In this document: positions 1 through 6,302 of the stretch, piece after piece
Numbering within the stretch: position 1 is the first letter of the stretch
Layout of the letters: every line of letters starts with the position of its first letter
Source of the DNA: CAZOGW01 sp964579415
GTDB taxonomy: Bacteria > Actinomycetota > Acidimicrobiia > Spongiisociales > UBA5794
DNA length: 6,462 nucleotides
Direction: 5' to 3'
Assembly: GCA_964579415.1 (NCBI GenBank)
Contig: CAZOGW010000153.1
Span: 1-6,462, forward strand
Program-made: the position numbers and the translations under genes
The notes under the pieces: generated by a model
Told to the model about the DNA's origin: nothing
Seen by the model: only the letters and a program-made list of their open reading frames with translations
Database searches by the model: none

Positions 1-70
1 AGTACTTAGTACCTAGTACTTAGTACCTAGTACTTAGTACCTAGTACTTAGTACCTAGTACGTAATATTC
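1..70. repeat. Tandem heptamer array (TAGTACN family), downstream of ruvX
   Basis: Positions 1-63 are nine uninterrupted 7-bp units, AGTACTT alternating with AGTACCT and ending with AGTACGT. Positions 64-70 (AATATTC) look like one decayed unit. The T/C alternation makes the real period 14 bp, so the array probably grew by duplication of a dimer. Read as TAGTACN, the variable base is T, C or G. Every unit contains the palindrome GTAC. The array reaches base 1, so its full length is unknown. It starts right at the ruvX stop codon (complement of 69-71) and would form the 3' end of that transcript. Its low GC contrasts sharply with the surrounding DNA. Function is unknown: a protein-binding array, an mRNA 3'-end signal or a neutral slippage-prone repeat are all possible. 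Confidence 0.95.
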
Positions 71-503
71 ACTCCGTCCTGTCCGCTTCACGCCGCAACC
101 CATCCAAGTATCCCTGCAGCATGATCGCCGCCGCCACCATGTCGGTGGTCTGGCGGCGGCGGTCCCGACGCATCCCTGCTTCGATGAGGGCGGACTCGGC
201 GGAGACCGTGGTGAAGCGTTCGTCGGCGAGCGTAACCGGGACGTCGAGGCGCGCCGAGAGCGCTTCGACGAGGGCGCGGGAGCGGCTCGCCGCGGGACCT
301 TCGGAGCCGTCGAGGGAGGTGGGGAGACCCACCACCACCTCGGTGACCGCCCACTCACCGACCAGTGTCGCGATCCTCTCCATCGGGTCGGTGGTTCGCC
401 GGTCGATGACCTCGTGGGGGGTGGCGATCAGCCTGTCGGGGTCGGATACGGCGACGCCGATGCGGCGTTGCCCCGGGTCGAGCCCGAGGAGCCTCCCGCT
501 CAC
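69..503 (-). CDS. ruvX: RuvX/YqgF family RNase H-fold nuclease (putative pre-16S rRNA nuclease)
   Basis: This 144-residue protein matches the usual length of the YqgF/RuvX family, which has an RNase H-like (RuvC-like) fold. Family members are implicated in maturing the 5' end of 16S rRNA; a role as a Holliday-junction resolvase has also been proposed. The N-terminal GLDPGQRRIGVAV (residues 7-19) carries the first acidic metal ligand, D9. VVVGLP lies at 56-61, and DERFTT at 94-99 gives the likely second ligand, E95. The C-terminal helix DMVAAAIMLQ at 121-130 gives the third acidic residue, D121. The catalytic set therefore looks complete. The start is GTG and overlaps the alaS stop in GTGA, a 4-base overlap typical of translational coupling; no Shine-Dalgarno sequence is visible in front. 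The stop is TGA, and the heptamer array follows at once. In many actinobacteria mltG and aroE come next, but here they would be outside the window. Confidence 0.95.
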   Translation of the reverse strand: MSGRLLGLDPGQRRIGVAVSDPDRLIATPHEVIDRRTTDPMERIATLVGEWAVTEVVVGLPTSLDGSEGPAASRSRALVEALSARLDVPVTLADERFTTVSAESALIEAGMRRDRRRQTTDMVAAAIMLQGYLDGLRREADRTE

Positions 504-3121
504 AGGGCGAGGAGGGCGGTGCGTGCCGCCTCCCGCGCCGCCTCCAGGGCCTCCTCGAGGCGGTCCCCATGCGGCCCACCGGCCTGGGCCAACTCCGGGT
601 CACGGCTGCCGCCGCCACCCAGGATCGCCGCGGCGGGGCGGAGCACCTCGGCGGCGGAGATGCCGGATCCGGCGAGGTCGCGGGACACGAAGGCGATCAG
701 GGCGCCCTTGCCGTCACGGCGAGACCCGACGACGCCGATGGCGGCGCCGAGCCGGTCGCGGAGTTGGTAGGCCAGGGCCCGCAGGTCATCGGGACCGAGC
801 CCGTCGCTCCCCGCTACCAGCAGGCTGACGTCGCCGTGGGTCTCGACGGTCTCCACCAGGTCGTCGACCAAAGTGAGCCGCTCCTGCTGCTGGTAGCGGT
901 CGAGCCGCTCCTGCTGGGCGTCGATGCGGTCGGAGAGCGCCTGGGCCGCCTCCAGGACCCTGTCGGGCTGGGTGCCCAGCGTCGCCGCGGTGCGCTCCAG
1001 CGTGCGCCGCAGTTCGGCCAGGTATCCGTACGCCTTGGTGCCGGTGAGCGCTTCCACCCGGCGGGTGTTGGCGGCGATGGAACCCTCGCTGACGAGCAAC
1101 AGCGGGCCGATCTGGCCGGTGGTGTGTACGTGCGTTCCTCCGCAGAACTCCACGGAGTAGTCGCCGGCCTGGACCACCCGGACCTCGTTGCCGTACTTGT
1201 CCCCGAAGAAGGCGAGTGCTCCCATCGCCTCGGCCTGGTCCTTGGTGGTCCGGATGGTGGTGACGGCCGAGTTCTCGATGACGCGTTCGTTGACCGCCCT
1301 CTCGATCTCGGCCAGTTCCTCGCGGTCGAGGCCCTGGAAATGGCTGAAGTCGAAGCGGAGCCGCTCCGGCTCCACCAGCGACCCGGCCTGGTGGACGTGA
1401 TCGCCCACCAGGTGGCGCAGCCCCCAGTGCAGGATGTGGGTCCCGGTGTGGTTCTTGCGGATACGCTCCCGGCGGTCGTGGTCGACGTGGGCGGCGACCT
1501 CCTGGCCGGTGTCGACATAGCCGGAGGTCACCCGGGCGCGATGCCCGTGGTAGCCGGTGACGGCGAACTGCGTGTCGAGGACCTCCAGCTCACCCGTCGG
1601 CGAGGTGATGCGGCCGGTGTCGCCCACCTGTCCGCCGGACTCTGCGTAGAACGGGGTGCGGTCGAGGAACACCTCTACCTCTCGACCCTTCTCGGCCCGC
1701 TCGATGGTCTCGCCCTCGGCGACGATGCTGAGGACGCGGCCGACATCGTCGACGCTGTCGTAGCCGGTGAACTCGGTGGCGTCGACGCCGCGGAGCAGGT
1801 TGACATACACGCCGGTCGCCTCGGCGCGCTTGCCGCCGGTGAAGGCGGCACGGGCGCGGTCTTTCTGTTCCTGCATGAGCCGGTCGAACTCGGTGCGGTC
1901 TACGGCCAGGCCCCGCTCGGCGAGTATCTCCTCGGTGACCTCGATGGGGAACCCGTAGGTGTCATGGAGCTTGAAGGCGGTGGCGCCGGGGAAGGGGCCC
2001 TCGTCGTCGATACCCTCCAGGTCCTGGTCGAGGAGTTGGTGCCCCGATTCGAGCGTGCGGCGGAACCGGACCTCCTCGCGCTCGGCCATGGTGACGATGG
2101 TGTCCCGCTTCTCCACCAGGTTGGGATAGGCGGCACCCATGACGTCGATGGTGGCTTCGATGATCGTCGGCATCACCAGGTCGCGGGTGCCGAGGAGGAA
2201 GGCGTGGCGGACGGCGCGGCGCAGCAGGCGGCGCAGCACGTAGCCGCGGCCCTCGTTGGAGGGGACCACGCCGTCGCCGATGAGGAACGTGACGGTGCGG
2301 CCATGGTCGCCGAGGATGCGCAGGCTCATGTCGCTGCTGTCCGACGAGCCGTAGGAGACACCGGTGAGGCCTTCACCGGCGGCGAGGACGGGCCGGATCA
2401 GATCGGTCTCGAAGACGGTCTCCACGCCCTGGAGAACGGTGGCGAGCCTCTCCAGGCCTGCGCCGGTGTCGATGTTCCTGGCGGGCAGGTCACCGACCAC
2501 GTGATACGGCTCGTCCTGGACGTACTGCATGAAGACGAGGTTCCACACCTCCATGAAGCGCTCATCGTCCACGGCAGGGCCGCCGTCGAGGCCGAACTCC
2601 GGCCCTTTGTCGTAGAAGATCTCCGAGCACGGGCCGGCCGGGCCGGCGACGCCCATCTGCCAGAAGTTGTCCCGGTCGAAGCGCTGCACCCGGTCGGGAC
2701 GGGCGCCCACGGTGTCGATCCAGATCTGCTCCGCTTCGTCGTCGTCCTTGTACACGGTGAACCAGAGCCGATCCGGGTCGAGCCCGAATCCCTCGGTGAC
2801 CAGTTCGTAGGCCCACGGGATGGCCTTCTCCTTGAAGTAGTCGCCGAAGCTGAAGTTGCCCAGCATCTCGAAGAAGGTGAGGTGGCGGGCGGTGGTGCCG
2901 ATGATGTCGATGTCGACGGTGCGGGCCACCTTCTGCACGGTGACGGCCCGGGAGAACGGCGCCTTCTCCTCGCCGAGCATGTACGGCTTGAAGGGCACCA
3001 TCCCGGCGTTGGTGAGCAGCAGCGTCGGGTCGATCGGGATCAGCGAGGCGCTGGGGACGGGGGTGTGCCCCCGAGCCTCGAAGAACTCGAAGAAGACGCG
3101 GCGGATATCGTTGCCGTTCAT
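500..3121 (-). CDS. alaS: Alanyl-tRNA synthetase
   Basis: This 873-residue class II synthetase charges tRNA-Ala in the cytoplasm and clears mischarged Ser/Gly-tRNA-Ala. It is full length for a bacterial AlaRS. The catalytic domain spans about residues 1-240: NAGMVPFKPY at 38-47, the RTVDIDIIGTTARHLTFFEM block at 67-86, GPAGPCSEIFYD at 160-171 and NIDTGAGLERL at 216-226. The tRNA-recognition region follows (about 245-450). The editing domain carries its zinc-site residues in HTGTH (H558, H562) and CGGTH (C660, H664), with SGGQVGDTG at 495-503. The C-terminal C-Ala/DHHA1 region contains GGGG at 835-838 and GGPHGDRLEEAL at 848-859. ATG at 3121 fits the standard N-terminus (IRRVFFEFFEARGHTPVPSA). 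The bases before it are pyrimidine-rich (CACCCCCCTC), with no Shine-Dalgarno sequence. It lies 57 bases downstream of hisS and overlaps ruvX by 4 bases. Confidence 0.98.
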   Translation of the reverse strand: MNGNDIRRVFFEFFEARGHTPVPSASLIPIDPTLLLTNAGMVPFKPYMLGEEKAPFSRAVTVQKVARTVDIDIIGTTARHLTFFEMLGNFSFGDYFKEKAIPWAYELVTEGFGLDPDRLWFTVYKDDDEAEQIWIDTVGARPDRVQRFDRDNFWQMGVAGPAGPCSEIFYDKGPEFGLDGGPAVDDERFMEVWNLVFMQYVQDEPYHVVGDLPARNIDTGAGLERLATVLQGVETVFETDLIRPVLAAGEGLTGVSYGSSDSSDMSLRILGDHGRTVTFLIGDGVVPSNEGRGYVLRRLLRRAVRHAFLLGTRDLVMPTIIEATIDVMGAAYPNLVEKRDTIVTMAEREEVRFRRTLESGHQLLDQDLEGIDDEGPFPGATAFKLHDTYGFPIEVTEEILAERGLAVDRTEFDRLMQEQKDRARAAFTGGKRAEATGVYVNLLRGVDATEFTGYDSVDDVGRVLSIVAEGETIERAEKGREVEVFLDRTPFYAESGGQVGDTGRITSPTGELEVLDTQFAVTGYHGHRARVTSGYVDTGQEVAAHVDHDRRERIRKNHTGTHILHWGLRHLVGDHVHQAGSLVEPERLRFDFSHFQGLDREELAEIERAVNERVIENSAVTTIRTTKDQAEAMGALAFFGDKYGNEVRVVQAGDYSVEFCGGTHVHTTGQIGPLLLVSEGSIAANTRRVEALTGTKAYGYLAELRRTLERTAATLGTQPDRVLEAAQALSDRIDAQQERLDRYQQQERLTLVDDLVETVETHGDVSLLVAGSDGLGPDDLRALAYQLRDRLGAAIGVVGSRRDGKGALIAFVSRDLAGSGISAAEVLRPAAAILGGGGSRDPELAQAGGPHGDRLEEALEAAREAARTALLAL

Positions 3122-3131
3122 GAGGGGGGTG

Positions 3132-3137
3132 AGACTA
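3132..3137 (-). promoter_or_regulatory. Candidate -10 element for a leaderless alaS transcript
   Basis: On the minus strand TAGTCT matches the actinobacterial -10 pattern TANNNT and ends 10 bases before the alaS ATG. The intervening bases are pyrimidine-rich and contain no ribosome-binding site. A transcript starting at or a few bases before the ATG would be leaderless or nearly so, which would explain the missing Shine-Dalgarno sequence. No convincing -35 hexamer is visible, since the heptamer array and GC-rich sequence occupy that stretch. The spacing is slightly long for a start exactly at the A of ATG, and TANNNT occurs often by chance. This is an inference only. Confidence 0.25.
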
Positions 3138-3153
3138 GCGGGCGTGGTGGCAC

Positions 3154-3181
3154 CGTACTACGTACTACGTACTACGTACTA
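3154..3181. repeat. Tandem heptamer array between hisS and alaS
   Basis: Four perfect copies of CGTACTA run from 3154 to 3181, followed by a decayed half-matching copy (CGTGCGG). On the minus strand the unit is TAGTACG, so this belongs to the same TAGTACN family as the array at 1-70 but lies on the opposite strand. The first TAG on the minus strand (complement of 3179-3181) is the hisS stop codon. The array therefore begins exactly where the reading frame ends, and the rest forms about half of the hisS-alaS gap. Whether it acts on hisS mRNA 3' ends, on alaS expression, or not at all cannot be told from the sequence. Confidence 0.93.
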
Positions 3182-4507
3182 CGTGCGGAGAGCGGCCTCG
3201 CACGTGGCCACCAGCTCCGCTTCCGGGACCGTCCGGGACTCGCCGGTGGTGAGATATTTGACCTGGACGTGGCCGGTGGCGCGTTCCTCGGGGCCGGCGA
3301 CCAGGGCGAGGCGGTGGCCCTTGCGGTCGGCGTACTTGAGCTGGGTGCCGAGGCGTCGGGTCTCGGGGTAGACCTCGGCGCCGATGCCGGCAGCCCTCAG
3401 TGCCGCCGCCATCCGCAACGCCCCCGGCAGGGACTCCTCGTCGAACAGCGTCACCAGCACCGAAGCCCAGGTGGCGGCGCCGTCGGACATGCCCAGTTCG
3501 TCCATGGCGGCGAGGAGGCGGTCGACCCCGAGTGAGGCGCCGACGCCGGGGAGCCGCCGGCTTGTGTAGAGCGAGGCGAGGTCGTCGTAGCGGCCGCCGC
3601 TGCAGCAGCTCCCGATGCCGGGAAGGTCCTCGAGGAAGGTCTCCAGCACCATCCCGGTGTAGTAGTCGAGGCCGCGGGCGATGGAGACGTCGAGCTGGAT
3701 CCGTCCGGGCGGCACGCCGGCGGCCGCAGTTCCCGTCACCAGGCCGGCCAGGGCGTCGGCACCCGCCTCCCCCTGGTCGCTCCCGGCGACGAGCGACCGG
3801 ATGCCGTCGAGGACGGTGTCGTTGCCGCCCTGCAGTGAGGACAGCGCCAGCACCGCGTCGACCTGACCGGGTTCGGCTCCGGCTGCCGCCAGGTCGTCCG
3901 CCACCCGCGCCGCGCCCACCTTGGGCAGCTTGTCGACGGCGCGCAGCACCTCCACGGACCGCTCGGCGAGACCGATCCGCTCCAGCACGCCGTTGAGTAC
4001 TCGCCGGTCGTTCGCCCTGACGGTGAAGCGCTCGAAGCCGAGGGCGGCGAAGACGTCGTGGACCACCAGCGCCGTCTCGATGTCGGCGACGGCGCTCTCG
4101 GTGCCGATGGTGTCGAAGTCACATTGCACGAACTCTCGGTAGCGGCCGAACTGGGTGTTCTCGCCGCGCCACACCGGTCCGACGTGGTAACGCTTGAACG
4201 GTGTGCCCAGCCGGCCGATGTGCTGGGCGGCGTAGCGGGCCAGCGGGACGGTGAGGTCGAACCGCATGGCGACGTCGCGCCCTCCGGCGTCGTCGAAGCG
4301 GTAGAGCTGCTTGTCGGTCTCGGCGCCCCCCTTGCCGAGGAGGATCTCGGTGTACTCCAGCGCCGGCGTGTCGATGGGGCTGAACCCGTAGGAGCGGTAG
4401 ACGTCGATGGCGGTGGCGACGAGCTTCTCGCGGGCTATGGCGGCTTCAGGGAGCAGGTCGCGGAAGCCCTTGAGCGTGCGGGGTTGGATGCGAGTCGGTT
4501 CGGTCAT
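3179..4507 (-). CDS. hisS: Histidyl-tRNA synthetase (eukaryote-like sequence type)
   Basis: This 442-residue class II synthetase attaches histidine to tRNA-His. The N-terminus has TLKGFRDLLP (11-20). Motif 2 appears as VWRGENTQFGRYREFVQCDF (112-131). The histidine-specific motif is ARGLDYYTG (277-285), followed by SGGRYDDL (303-310). Motif 3 is GVGASLGVDRLLAAM (321-335). The HGTP anticodon-binding domain covers about 345-440. The sequences NDRRVLNGV, AVDKLPKVG and ARGLDYYTG resemble human HARS (NDRRILDGM, SVDKLDKVS, ARGLDYYTG) more closely than E. coli HisRS, which has RGLDYYNRTVFE. The ATG at 4507 is backed by an AAGGA Shine-Dalgarno sequence 7 bases upstream. The stop TAG is the first three bases of the heptamer array, yet the C-terminal domain appears complete. 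It sits between the small membrane protein and alaS; in other actinobacteria I know, hisS is usually elsewhere. Confidence 0.97.
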   Translation of the reverse strand: MTEPTRIQPRTLKGFRDLLPEAAIAREKLVATAIDVYRSYGFSPIDTPALEYTEILLGKGGAETDKQLYRFDDAGGRDVAMRFDLTVPLARYAAQHIGRLGTPFKRYHVGPVWRGENTQFGRYREFVQCDFDTIGTESAVADIETALVVHDVFAALGFERFTVRANDRRVLNGVLERIGLAERSVEVLRAVDKLPKVGAARVADDLAAAGAEPGQVDAVLALSSLQGGNDTVLDGIRSLVAGSDQGEAGADALAGLVTGTAAAGVPPGRIQLDVSIARGLDYYTGMVLETFLEDLPGIGSCCSGGRYDDLASLYTSRRLPGVGASLGVDRLLAAMDELGMSDGAATWASVLVTLFDEESLPGALRMAAALRAAGIGAEVYPETRRLGTQLKYADRKGHRLALVAGPEERATGHVQVKYLTTGESRTVPEAELVATCEAALRT

Positions 4508-4514
4508 GGCAGAG

Positions 4515-4519
4515 TCCTT
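4515..4519 (-). promoter_or_regulatory. Shine-Dalgarno sequence of hisS
   Basis: On the minus strand AAGGA lies 7 bases before the hisS ATG, ideal spacing for pairing with the 3' end of 16S rRNA. It is the only clear ribosome-binding site among the five genes here: alaS and rarA have none, ruvX appears coupled by overlap, and the small protein has only a poorly spaced AGG. It therefore supports the chosen hisS start. Confidence 0.8.
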
Positions 4520-4552
4520 GATGGCGGAAGGGTCGGGGCAGGCGGCGGGCGT

Positions 4553-4750
4553 TCAGGCGCCCGGTGTATGCCCGGGGTCGATCCGGTCGGCGGCCCGGTC
4601 CAGCAGCCCTGCCACCGAGCGTCCCCCGCTGCGCATCAGCGCCCGGGCCGAGAGCTTCTCTCGCACCCGCTTCACCTGGGCGGCGAGGTACGCCATGCCG
4701 GCGACCGATGCCACCACGCCCACGGCGAACCATCTCATTCGAAGCAGCAT
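4553..4750 (-). CDS. Small membrane-anchored protein between rarA and hisS (DUF6167-like by position and shape)
   Basis: This 65-residue protein has one likely membrane helix at about residues 7-24 (WFAVGVVASVAGMAYLAA). A basic, helical, probably cytoplasmic segment follows (QVKRVREKLSARALMRSGGR) and then a short polar tail. No signal-peptidase site is evident. In many actinobacteria one or two short single-helix proteins (DUF948 and DUF6167) sit between rarA and alaS. Position and architecture suggest a DUF6167-like member, but the similarity is too weak to assign by eye and the function is unknown. ATG at 4750 lies 9 bases after the rarA stop. The only purine run before it (AGG) is too close to the start, so reinitiation after rarA is plausible. 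An in-frame ATG at 4738 would give a 61-residue protein starting MRWFAVG. The GC-rich shadow frames here look less natural than this frame. Confidence 0.75.
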   Translation of the reverse strand: MLLRMRWFAVGVVASVAGMAYLAAQVKRVREKLSARALMRSGGRSVAGLLDRAADRIDPGHTPGA

Positions 4751-4759
4751 GACCTGATG

Positions 4760-6121
4760 CTACTCACTCGGTTCGCCGCTTCCCCGCTCCCGCTTGCCCA
4801 GGATGGCGTCGATCCTGGCGAGGCGCTCTGCCAGGTCGCGCTCGGCCCCGGAGGCCTTGGGGCGGTAGACGATGGCGCGCTCGGCCCCGCCGGGCAGGTA
4901 CTGCTGGGGCACCACCCCGCGCGGGTCGTCGTGGGGATAGCGATAGCCGACGCCGTGACCCAGCGCCTTCTCCCCCGGCATCACCGCCGAGCGGAGCGGG
5001 TCGGGCACCAGCGCCGCGGGTGTGTCCTCCACCAGCTGGCGTGCCTCCACCATCGCATTGCCGATCGAGTTCGACTTGGGCGCCAGCGCCAGGTACACCG
5101 CGGCGTGGGAGAGTGCGTAGCCCGCCTCGGGAAGACCCACGACACGCAGGGCGTCGAAGGCGTCCACGGCGATCCCCAGGGCGATCGAGTCGGCCAGCCC
5201 GACGTCCTCGGAGGCGAGGATGATCATGCGCCGGGCGATGAACTCGGGATCCTCGCCGGCCTCCAGCATGGTCCACAGCCAGTAGAGGGCGGCGTCGGGG
5301 TCGGAGCCGCGCAGCGACTTGATGAACGCCGAGATGACGTCGTAGTGCTGGTCGCCCGCCTTGTCGTAGCGGACGATGCGGCGCTGGATGGCCTCTTCGA
5401 CGGTGGACTCGTCGATCGCCTCGGCGCCGCGTCCCTGGGCGATGCGGGCCGCCACCTCGAGGGCGTTGAGCGCCAGCCGGGCGTCGCCACCCACCCGCTC
5501 GGAGAGGACGTCCAGGGTGGCGTCGGCGACGGCGGGATTTCCACCAAGGCCCCGCATCGGGTCGTCGGCGGCCCGTCGCAGCAGCGTCGCCACGGCGTCG
5601 GGGGTGAGCTGTTGAGTCCGAAAGAGAGTGCAGCGGGACACCAGCGGCGAGTTCACTTCGAAGAACGGGTTCTCGGTGGTGGCCCCGACGAGGATGATGG
5701 TGCCGTCCTCGACGCCGGGGAGAAGCCCGTCCTGTTGGGCCTTGTTGAAGCGGTGGATCTCGTCGAGGAACAGGACGGTCCGCCCCCTCCCCTCCTCGAC
5801 CCGGCGGGCCGCCATCGCCAGAACGTCGCGCACGTCCTTGATCCCCGCCGAGGTGGCCGAGAGTTGCTCGAAGCGGGCCGACGATGCCGACGCCACCAGC
5901 CTCGCCAGGGTGGTCTTGCCGGTGCCGGGCGGGCCCCACAGGATCATCGACACCGGCTTCCCGCTATCGACGAGGGAACGGAAGGCGGCGCCGGGCGCCG
6001 TCAACTGCTCCTGGCCCACCACCTCGTTGAGGCTCGCCGGTCGCATCCGCGCCGCCAGCGGCGCAGCCTGCAACCGCGCCTCGGCCCGGCTCTCGGCAAA
6101 GAGATCACTCTGGTCGGTCAT
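4760..6121 (-). CDS. rarA: Replication-associated recombination protein RarA (MgsA family AAA+ ATPase)
   Basis: This 453-residue protein is full length for the RarA/MgsA/WRNIP1 family, clamp-loader-related AAA+ ATPases that act at stalled replication forks. Walker A is GPPGTGKTT (63-71) and Walker B is VLFLDEIHRF (116-125). Sensor 1 is GATTEN (146-151), the arginine-finger segment is SPLVSRC (158-164) and sensor 2 is GGDARLALN (211-219). The C-terminal MgsA tetramerisation region includes DVISAFIKSLRGSDPDAALY (261-280), EDPEFIARRMIILASEDVGL (290-309), and GYRYPHDDPRG with QQYLPGG (392-412). I chose the ATG at 6121 (MTDQSDLFAE) because the family N-terminus begins with DLF shortly before the PLAARMRP block. 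The frame stays open to an ATG at 6316, but that extension is proline/arginine-rich and runs through the hairpins, so it is not credible as protein. No Shine-Dalgarno sequence precedes 6121. Confidence 0.97.
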   Translation of the reverse strand: MTDQSDLFAESRAEARLQAAPLAARMRPASLNEVVGQEQLTAPGAAFRSLVDSGKPVSMILWGPPGTGKTTLARLVASASSARFEQLSATSAGIKDVRDVLAMAARRVEEGRGRTVLFLDEIHRFNKAQQDGLLPGVEDGTIILVGATTENPFFEVNSPLVSRCTLFRTQQLTPDAVATLLRRAADDPMRGLGGNPAVADATLDVLSERVGGDARLALNALEVAARIAQGRGAEAIDESTVEEAIQRRIVRYDKAGDQHYDVISAFIKSLRGSDPDAALYWLWTMLEAGEDPEFIARRMIILASEDVGLADSIALGIAVDAFDALRVVGLPEAGYALSHAAVYLALAPKSNSIGNAMVEARQLVEDTPAALVPDPLRSAVMPGEKALGHGVGYRYPHDDPRGVVPQQYLPGGAERAIVYRPKASGAERDLAERLARIDAILGKRERGSGEPSE

Positions 6122-6129
6122 GCGTCGCG

Positions 6130-6135
6130 ACGGTA
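6130..6135 (-). promoter_or_regulatory. Candidate -10 element for a leaderless rarA transcript
   Basis: On the minus strand TACCGT matches TANNNT and ends 8 bases before the rarA ATG at 6121, the spacing expected if transcription starts at or next to the start codon. No ribosome-binding site is present, which fits a leaderless message. The expected -35 position is GC-rich and holds one arm of a hairpin, with no TTGACA-like hexamer. The assignment rests on one short degenerate motif and is tentative. Confidence 0.3.
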
Positions 6136-6151
6136 ACAGTGCCAATCTCGT

Positions 6152-6203
6152 CTCCCCCCGGCTTTGCGGGGGGAGTACCCCGGTCGGGCTTTGGCGACCG
6201 GGG
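6152..6203. repeat. Twin GC-rich hairpins upstream of rarA
   Basis: Two perfect 9-bp stems stand two bases apart. The first pairs CTCCCCCCG (6152-6160) with CGGGGGGAG (6167-6175) around the loop GCTTTG. The second pairs CCCCGGTCG (6178-6186) with CGACCGGGG (6195-6203) around GGCTTTGG. Both loops contain GCTTTG, which suggests a related, duplicated element of the REP/palindromic-repeat kind. No T-run follows on either strand, so a classic intrinsic terminator is not indicated. A U-less terminator for an upstream gene, or an mRNA or protein-binding structure ahead of rarA, remains possible. Confidence 0.8.
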
Positions 6204-6302
6204 GGAGGGGGGTCTTCGTTGCGCACCCTCCCCATCTTGGGCCAGTCGCGTCGTACTGGCGACACGACAGCACCGGCGACCACTGCCATGAAGACCCCCT
6301 CC

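Noticed and set aside
1..70. Intrinsic terminator of the operon within the heptamer array
   Set aside because: The units allow only short weak pairings around GTAC, and no stable stem followed by a T-run is visible.
41..358. Minus-strand frame ending in a heptamer-encoded tail (YYVLGTKY)
   Set aside because: It is an out-of-frame shadow of ruvX that runs into the heptamer array. The real ruvX frame contains all family motifs.
569..3535. Very long plus-strand frame opposite alaS (988 codons)
   Set aside because: It is antisense to well-supported alaS and the 3' end of hisS. The translation has no domain and arises from GC-rich third positions on the real coding strand.
4058..6136. Long plus-strand frame opposite hisS and rarA (692 codons)
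   Set aside because: It is antisense to two clear housekeeping genes and is a composition artefact with no recognisable motif.
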